A DNA stretch of 27,330 bases from assembly GCA_910579145.1 (NCBI GenBank), contig CAJTTQ010000015.1:16587-43916 (forward strand), given 5' to 3'. Position 1 is the first letter of the stretch. Each line of letters starts with the position of its first letter. Shown one piece after another: positions 23,768-27,330 of the stretch. A program made the position numbers and the translations under genes. The DNA is from an uncultured Eubacterium sp. (GTDB taxonomy: Bacteria; Bacillota; Clostridia; Lachnospirales; Lachnospiraceae). The notes below the pieces were generated by a model. It was not told the origin of the DNA and ran no database searches. It saw only the letters and a program-made list of their open reading frames with translations.

Positions 23768-25427
23768 AGTACGTGAGCAGATCTCACAGGCATTTTTGGA
23801 GAGCTTGAAAGAAAATGAACTGCCCTGGAAGAAAGGATGGATGACGGAACGGCCTTACAATGCAGTAAGTAATACGGAGTACCGGGGAGTAAATAGTTTC
23901 TGGTTATCCTGTGCAGCAGAACAGAAAGGGTATTCCGATCCGCGCTGGTGTACGTTCAAACAGGCAAGGGATAGTGGGTGGAAGGTAAAAAAGGGAGAGC
24001 ATGGGACACAGGTGGAGTTCTGGTCGATGTACGACACGGAAATGAAGAAGAAACTGACCGTCAGGGAATCAAATCTTCTGAAGAAGGAGCTGGGAGAGGA
24101 TTTTTATGAGCGTGTCAAGCCGATTTCTTCTGTTTATACGGTATTCAATGCGGAACAGATGGAAGGGATTCCTAAGAGAGAAAAAATACATGAACCGGTT
24201 AAATCGGATGAACTGCTCCAGAAGAGGGACACGTTAATCAGGAATATGGGAGTTGCGTTTCAGGAAGGCGGAGACCGTGCTTTTTACCAGCCGGGGGATG
24301 ATTCCGTAACCCTTCCGAAGATGGCGCAGTTTCGCAGTGTTTATGATTATATGTCAGTCTTTCTCCATGAGAGCGGGCACGCTACCGGCCACGAAAGCCG
24401 TCTGAACAGGGATCTGTCCGGAGGATTCGGCAGTGAGAAGTATGCCAGGGAGGAACTGCGGGCAGAAATCGCTTCCGCATTTACGTCCCAGGAACTGGGA
24501 CTGGGCGAGATGACAGCGGCACATATGGATAATCATAAGGCATATATCCAGTCGTGGATAAAAGTGCTGGAAAAGGAACCACAGGAGCTTTTTTCGGCGA
24601 TCCGGGAGGCAGAAAAGATTTCGGATTATCTGATCGAAAAGGGGGAGTTTTTTCCGGAAAAGCGGCAGGGGGCAGAACAGCAGAAAGAAAGTACGATTGG
24701 TTCCGGGAGACAAACAAGCACAGAAACAGCAGGGACTTTTATCCCGGTGTCAGAAAACCTTGCAGGGAAGTTATGGGATGAAGAGTGCAGCCTGTACACA
24801 AGGGAAGGAAACGACACACATTCTATCAGTTCCCGGTCAGAGCTTTATGAGGCCGGAAAAGAACAAACGATTTATGTTCGGGAAGAGGAGTTTTCAGGAT
24901 GTATGAAGAAAAATTTTTTCCCTACCGTTACATGCGAATGGAGCGAGCATGATTGTTTTGATGATGGAAAAACATACCTGGTATCTGAATTTAATAGCAG
25001 GATGGCAGAAGCAGATCGTGAATGGTGCCAAAGTGGGCGTGCCGGAGAAGATCATGCCCTGGGTTATGCAAAGGTTAAGTTTCAGGTAAACCTGTCGGCG
25101 GACGGGGATAAAATACTGGAACGGCAGGACATCGGGGACGGGGATGGTTCCATGCTTGGGTTCTTAAGGGAAAGCGGCGGCGCCCGGTATCAAAAGGCGG
25201 TAGAGCAGTTGGAAGAAGCCTGTATCCAGGAAAGGGAATTTATGGATTACCAGAAAAAACTGAACGGGATTTTTGAGCAGAAGGAAGGACACCTTCCGCA
25301 TCCAGAACATGTGATGGGAAACTGCCAGGATGAAATACTAAGCACGATTCAAAAGCAGATGAGCAGGGAACGCAGCCGGCAGGGAGCAGCCAGACAAGTC
25401 AACAGGCATTTGGAAAGAGTAAAGTGA
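23754..25427 (+). CDS. ArdC-like antirestriction protein (ssDNA-binding plus zincin peptidase domains)
   Basis: ArdC-type proteins enter or act early in the recipient and protect incoming DNA. The N-terminal domain (about 1-135) is the ssDNA-binding ArdC_N type (PWKKGW, YNAVSNTEYRGVN, WCTFKQA, WKVKKGEHGTQVEFW). The metallopeptidase domain (about 150-310) has HESGH (205-209), an HExxH zincin motif, with the downstream helix YAREELRAEIAS giving the third ligand. Beyond about 320 there is an extra 240-residue C-terminal part that I do not recognise, with SLYTREGND, a GYAKVKF segment and a basic tail; it resembles accessory domains of large mobile-element proteins. The start is GTG 23754, eight bases after GGGGG; ATG 23760 is possible. 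It overlaps the 48-residue gene by 14 bases. Confidence 0.87.
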   Translation: MKMNKVREQISQAFLESLKENELPWKKGWMTERPYNAVSNTEYRGVNSFWLSCAAEQKGYSDPRWCTFKQARDSGWKVKKGEHGTQVEFWSMYDTEMKKKLTVRESNLLKKELGEDFYERVKPISSVYTVFNAEQMEGIPKREKIHEPVKSDELLQKRDTLIRNMGVAFQEGGDRAFYQPGDDSVTLPKMAQFRSVYDYMSVFLHESGHATGHESRLNRDLSGGFGSEKYAREELRAEIASAFTSQELGLGEMTAAHMDNHKAYIQSWIKVLEKEPQELFSAIREAEKISDYLIEKGEFFPEKRQGAEQQKESTIGSGRQTSTETAGTFIPVSENLAGKLWDEECSLYTREGNDTHSISSRSELYEAGKEQTIYVREEEFSGCMKKNFFPTVTCEWSEHDCFDDGKTYLVSEFNSRMAEADREWCQSGRAGEDHALGYAKVKFQVNLSADGDKILERQDIGDGDGSMLGFLRESGGARYQKAVEQLEEACIQEREFMDYQKKLNGIFEQKEGHLPHPEHVMGNCQDEILSTIQKQMSRERSRQGAARQVNRHLERVK

Positions 25428-25438
25428 GGTAACTGCTT

Positions 25439-26026
25439 ATGAAAATAGAGATGAAACACGAGGATGAACTGCTGATTGTTCCACAGGTGGCTTATCTGCT
25501 GGAACGCTCCAGATCTTCCACGGAAAAACTTGTTACTACAGGTGTACTTTCAGAAGTCCTGGGTCGAAACCGCAGACTGATCAGGGCTTCAGATCTTAAG
25601 GATTATGTGGAGGATCAACTGACTAAATACGAGAGGGTCACGGAGTGGGAAAAGGATAAAAAAACATACTGGGAACAGTCCGGATACCGGGGCGGTAAAG
25701 CGGAATCGGAAGAGTGCCTTACCATCCCGCAGGCGGCCTTTCTGCTCCAGAGAAGCAGGCAGAATATTCATTTTCTGTGCAAAAAGGGAGTTCTTGATAC
25801 CACCGCTGCCCCCATGTCCAGGGGGAAGGAAGGGAGAGCACGGAAACTGGTGCTGGCTGACAGTTTGCTAAGTTATGTGCAGACGAAAACAGGGCGTTTA
25901 AAAAAAGCACTGAAATATTTTTCCTGTGATGATACGTATTATTTCTGGCAGGCGTCCACACAGGATTTTGAAGAATCTTTTTTGAAAAAAGAGAGGGAGA
26001 AGTATAAAAAGTATGCCAAAATTTAA
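25439..26026 (+). CDS. protein with two tandem excisionase/MerR-like helix-turn-helix domains
   Basis: The 195-residue protein contains the same module twice. Residues about 10-57 read LIVPQVAYLLERSRSSTEKL, end LIRASDLKDYVE; residues about 92-147 read LTIPQAAFLLQRSRQNIHFL, end KLVLADSLLSYVQ. Both match the HTH_17/excisionase-type winged helix (a start helix P-Q-x-A-x-L-L-x-R-S-R, a recognition helix, a basic wing, then a closing helix). A 35-residue charged linker separates them, and the C-terminus (about 150-195) is lysine-rich. It probably binds DNA, possibly as a directionality factor or regulator of transfer genes; a single-domain Xis has only one such unit. It starts 11 bases after the ArdC gene with GAGGT upstream, and overlaps the next gene by 14 bases. 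Confidence 0.7.
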   Translation: MKIEMKHEDELLIVPQVAYLLERSRSSTEKLVTTGVLSEVLGRNRRLIRASDLKDYVEDQLTKYERVTEWEKDKKTYWEQSGYRGGKAESEECLTIPQAAFLLQRSRQNIHFLCKKGVLDTTAAPMSRGKEGRARKLVLADSLLSYVQTKTGRLKKALKYFSCDDTYYFWQASTQDFEESFLKKEREKYKKYAKI

Positions 26027-26321
26027 AGGAAAAATCGTGGGGCGGGTCAGAGAAGAAAATGAGATGCACAAAGAGCAGATGCAGCTGAAGGAAAAATATG
26101 GGATGGAACAGGAAGATGTTGTGATCATAGAAAAGAACAATCTCATCAAGTTTTTTATCGGGACGTTCGCAAGGATCCTCCGAATGGCTGCCAGTCTTTT
26201 GATTTTTTTTCTATCTGTCACAGGTCTGGCTGCCCTCATTTATCCGGGATCCCGGATGGAGCTGATCCGCCAGGCAGTTTCTATCTACAACGAACTCACT
26301 CACTTTTTACCATTTATGTAA
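26013..26321 (+). CDS. small membrane protein of unknown function
   Basis: The 102-residue product has a charged N-terminal part (1-42, many K and E), one membrane span (about 54-77, RMAASLLIFFLSVTGLAALI) and a short C-terminal outside segment. I do not recognise it. Its ATG lies inside the end of the tandem-HTH gene (14-base overlap); the GAGGGAGAAG site is about 12 bases upstream. The sortase gene follows after about 19 bases, so it may be a partner of the sortase or a channel component. This is inference from position only. Confidence 0.6.
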   Translation: MPKFKGKIVGRVREENEMHKEQMQLKEKYGMEQEDVVIIEKNNLIKFFIGTFARILRMAASLLIFFLSVTGLAALIYPGSRMELIRQAVSIYNELTHFLPFM

Positions 26322-26340
26322 CAAGGGGGATCTTGTCTTG

Positions 26341-27084
26341 ATGTTAAAGCGAATAAGGAAAATCATGCTGGTCGTTTGTTTTCTTATATTTACTGGTTCG
26401 GGACTGTTTTTCTGCATGATCCTCTTATCGGATGGAGGGGATTCTGAGCAGTTCCGGATGGAAAGCAAAGAAGCTGGGATGGAAAATCCGATTGATTTTG
26501 AAAAACTACAGAAGATCAATCCGGATATTTATGCGTGGATCCAGGTGCCGGGAACCAGGATCGATTATCCGGTGGCAAGTGTGACGGGAACGGAAGATGA
26601 GGACTATTACCTGAACCACAATTTCCGGAAAAACTATGAGTTCGCCGGGACGATATACAGCCGTAACGAAAACGCCAGGGATTTCAGCGACCCGGTTACC
26701 GTTTTATATGGTCATAACATGATAAACGGCTCAATGTTTGCCGGAATCAATAAGTTTGCGGATGGGAAGTTTTTTGAAAACCACGATACGGTATATATTT
26801 TCACACCAGAACAGCTGCTTACATACCGGATTATTTCGTACTACGAATCCGATAATAAAAACATTCTAAAGCATTACGGGGTGTTTCAGAATAAGGATCT
26901 GCTGAAAGATTACCACAGGGTCATTAAACAGGCAGAGAATGGATATGCCAGGAAAGAGATTTCCCTGGGAGCGGATGACCGAATCCTGACATTAAGTACA
27001 TGTTCATCGATCAGCACGAGAAGGCGCCTTCTTCAGACCGTCCTTGAAGAAAGCAGAATGTGGGAAGATACCGCTGAAAAGTAA
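26341..27084 (+). CDS. srtB: class B sortase
   Basis: Sortases are membrane-anchored transpeptidases that cut a C-terminal sorting signal and join the protein to the wall. The 247-residue product has an N-terminal span (about 7-29) and the class B fold: WIQVPGTRIDYPV, then YYLNHNF, then the catalytic His125 in LYGHNM, Cys221 in LSTCSS and an Arg in STRRR (227-229). The long helix-containing segment between His and Cys is typical of class B. SrtB of C. difficile recognises SPKTG/PPKTG, and the adhesin at 5624 ends in exactly SPKTG, so the element carries both enzyme and substrate. The ATG lies 10 bases after AAGGGGGA; a TTG one codon earlier is possible. A hairpin directly follows the stop. 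Confidence 0.93.
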   Translation: MLKRIRKIMLVVCFLIFTGSGLFFCMILLSDGGDSEQFRMESKEAGMENPIDFEKLQKINPDIYAWIQVPGTRIDYPVASVTGTEDEDYYLNHNFRKNYEFAGTIYSRNENARDFSDPVTVLYGHNMINGSMFAGINKFADGKFFENHDTVYIFTPEQLLTYRIISYYESDNKNILKHYGVFQNKDLLKDYHRVIKQAENGYARKEISLGADDRILTLSTCSSISTRRRLLQTVLEESRMWEDTAEK

Positions 27085-27110
27085 AGAAGGCATCCCGCCA
27101 GATGCCTTCT
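27085..27110 (+). terminator. hairpin at the end of the sortase gene (probable transcript end)
   Basis: AGAAGGCATC (27085-27094) and GATGCCTTCT (27101-27110) form a perfect ten-pair stem with a six-base loop, starting right after the TAA stop. There is no T-tract after it, so termination may be partial or factor-dependent; it would also stabilise the 3' end. It separates the sortase from an AT-rich promoter region. Confidence 0.6.
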
Positions 27111-27132
27111 CTGCCACTCGTTATGTCAAGTT

Positions 27133-27161
27133 TTGAAAAAATATACATTTAATATTATATA
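27133..27161 (+). promoter_or_regulatory. putative promoter of the last gene
   Basis: TTGAAA (27133-27138) and TATATA (27156-27161) are 17 bases apart in the most AT-rich stretch of the element. TGTCAAG occurs on both sides (27124-27130 and 27176-27182), and GTCAATTTGAC, a palindrome, occurs at 27231-27241; these may be operator sites. Confidence 0.55.
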
Positions 27162-27197
27162 GTAATAATTATATTTGTCAAGAGGAAAGGGAAAAAT

Positions 27198-27330
27198 ATG
27201 CGCATTAAATATCGTTTGTTAGATAAACTGGTCAATTTGACAAGGGCAGAGATGGATTTGTTTTTATATATAGCTACAAAGCAGAATCTGAATGGATTTG
27301 TTCCCGGAGTACACAATCAGGATGTAGTCA
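27198..27330 (+). CDS. start of a gene cut by the window edge, possibly a DNA-binding protein
   Basis: ATG 27198 follows GAGGAAAGGG and the frame is open to the window end (44 codons seen). The product begins MRIKYRLLDKLVNLTRAEMD and continues with a helical LFLYIATKQN segment. The pattern of a short basic start, LTRAEMD and an amphipathic helix resembles winged-helix replication or regulatory proteins of mobile elements, but too little is visible for a family call. It has its own promoter-like sequence, so it probably begins a new transcription unit. Confidence 0.6.
   Translation, partial: MRIKYRLLDKLVNLTRAEMDLFLYIATKQNLNGFVPGVHNQDVV

Larger units (their letters stand above)
5305..27330 (+). 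mobile_element. conjugation module of an integrative and conjugative element (partial)
   Basis: About 22 kb of same-strand, mostly overlapping genes code for a Gram-positive type IV secretion system (VirB2-, VirB3-, VirB4-, VirB6- and VirD4-like), a wall hydrolase, a sortase with matching surface substrate, a primase-like protein and an ArdC antirestriction protein. This set is characteristic of ICEs of clostridia (Tn916/Tn1549/CTn-like in logic, with a different gene order). Relaxase, integrase and excisionase are absent from the window, so the right end lies beyond it. The left end is placed approximately: the last chromosomal gene ends at 5227 and the first element gene starts at 5401. No attachment repeat could be identified. 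Confidence 0.85.

Noticed and set aside
10800..26550. Frequent GGATCC words across the element
   Set aside because: Explained by common codon pairs such as CGG ATC CG and GGA TCC; no ordered spacing seen.
1..27330. CRISPR arrays, tRNA or rRNA genes
   Set aside because: No regularly spaced repeats and no tRNA- or rRNA-like sequence were seen.

Overview
The window looks like a chromosome segment of a Gram-positive gut-type Clostridium relative, most like the Lachnospiraceae. The basis is the ftsZ-secG-rnr-smpB run with strong AGGAGG ribosome binding sites, the sequence style of FtsZ and SmpB, a SleB-type cell-wall hydrolase, and a Gram-positive conjugation module with a class B sortase. All genes lie on the + strand. 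No stretch longer than about 170 bases lacks a gene.

Positions 1-5227 are ordinary chromosome: ftsZ (cell division GTPase), secG (Sec translocase subunit), a clear intrinsic terminator, rnr (RNase R), smpB (trans-translation partner of tmRNA) and a secreted SleB-family hydrolase. No tmRNA gene lies next to smpB here. Two hairpins and a T-tract (about 5258-5361) separate this part from the next.

From about 5300 to the right edge lies the conjugation part of an integrative and conjugative element (ICE). In order it carries: a small HTH protein; a 1527-residue thioester/Cna-B surface protein ending in SPKTG; a membrane-anchored surface protein; a VirB2-like small double-membrane-span protein; a VirD4/TraG coupling ATPase; a VirB6/TrbL-like channel protein; a VirB3-like protein; a VirB4 ATPase that appears split over two genes; a two-domain wall hydrolase (lysozyme-like plus M15 peptidase); three unrecognised proteins, two of them membrane-anchored; a Toprim primase-like protein; a TadZ/ParA-like protein with a broken Walker A; a 48-residue peptide; an ArdC-type antirestriction protein; a tandem-HTH protein; a small membrane protein; and sortase B. 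A final hairpin, an AT-rich promoter and the start of another gene close the window. No relaxase, integrase or excisionase is visible, so the element must continue past 27330 (or has lost them).

The genes fit one process. VirD4, VirB4, VirB6, VirB3 and VirB2 form the type IV secretion channel; the wall hydrolase opens the peptidoglycan; sortase B anchors the SPKTG adhesin for mating contact; and the primase-like protein and ArdC prepare and protect incoming single-stranded DNA. Most genes overlap or abut, indicating a long polycistronic message. The exceptions are informative. The gaps before the adhesin, the VirB2-like gene and the VirB6-like gene each hold a hairpin followed directly by GGAAAGGA and the start codon, and two of these leaders are duplicates of each other. 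The VirB2-like gene is bracketed by strong hairpins on both sides. These RNA leaders are the most interesting structure not explained by the protein annotation.
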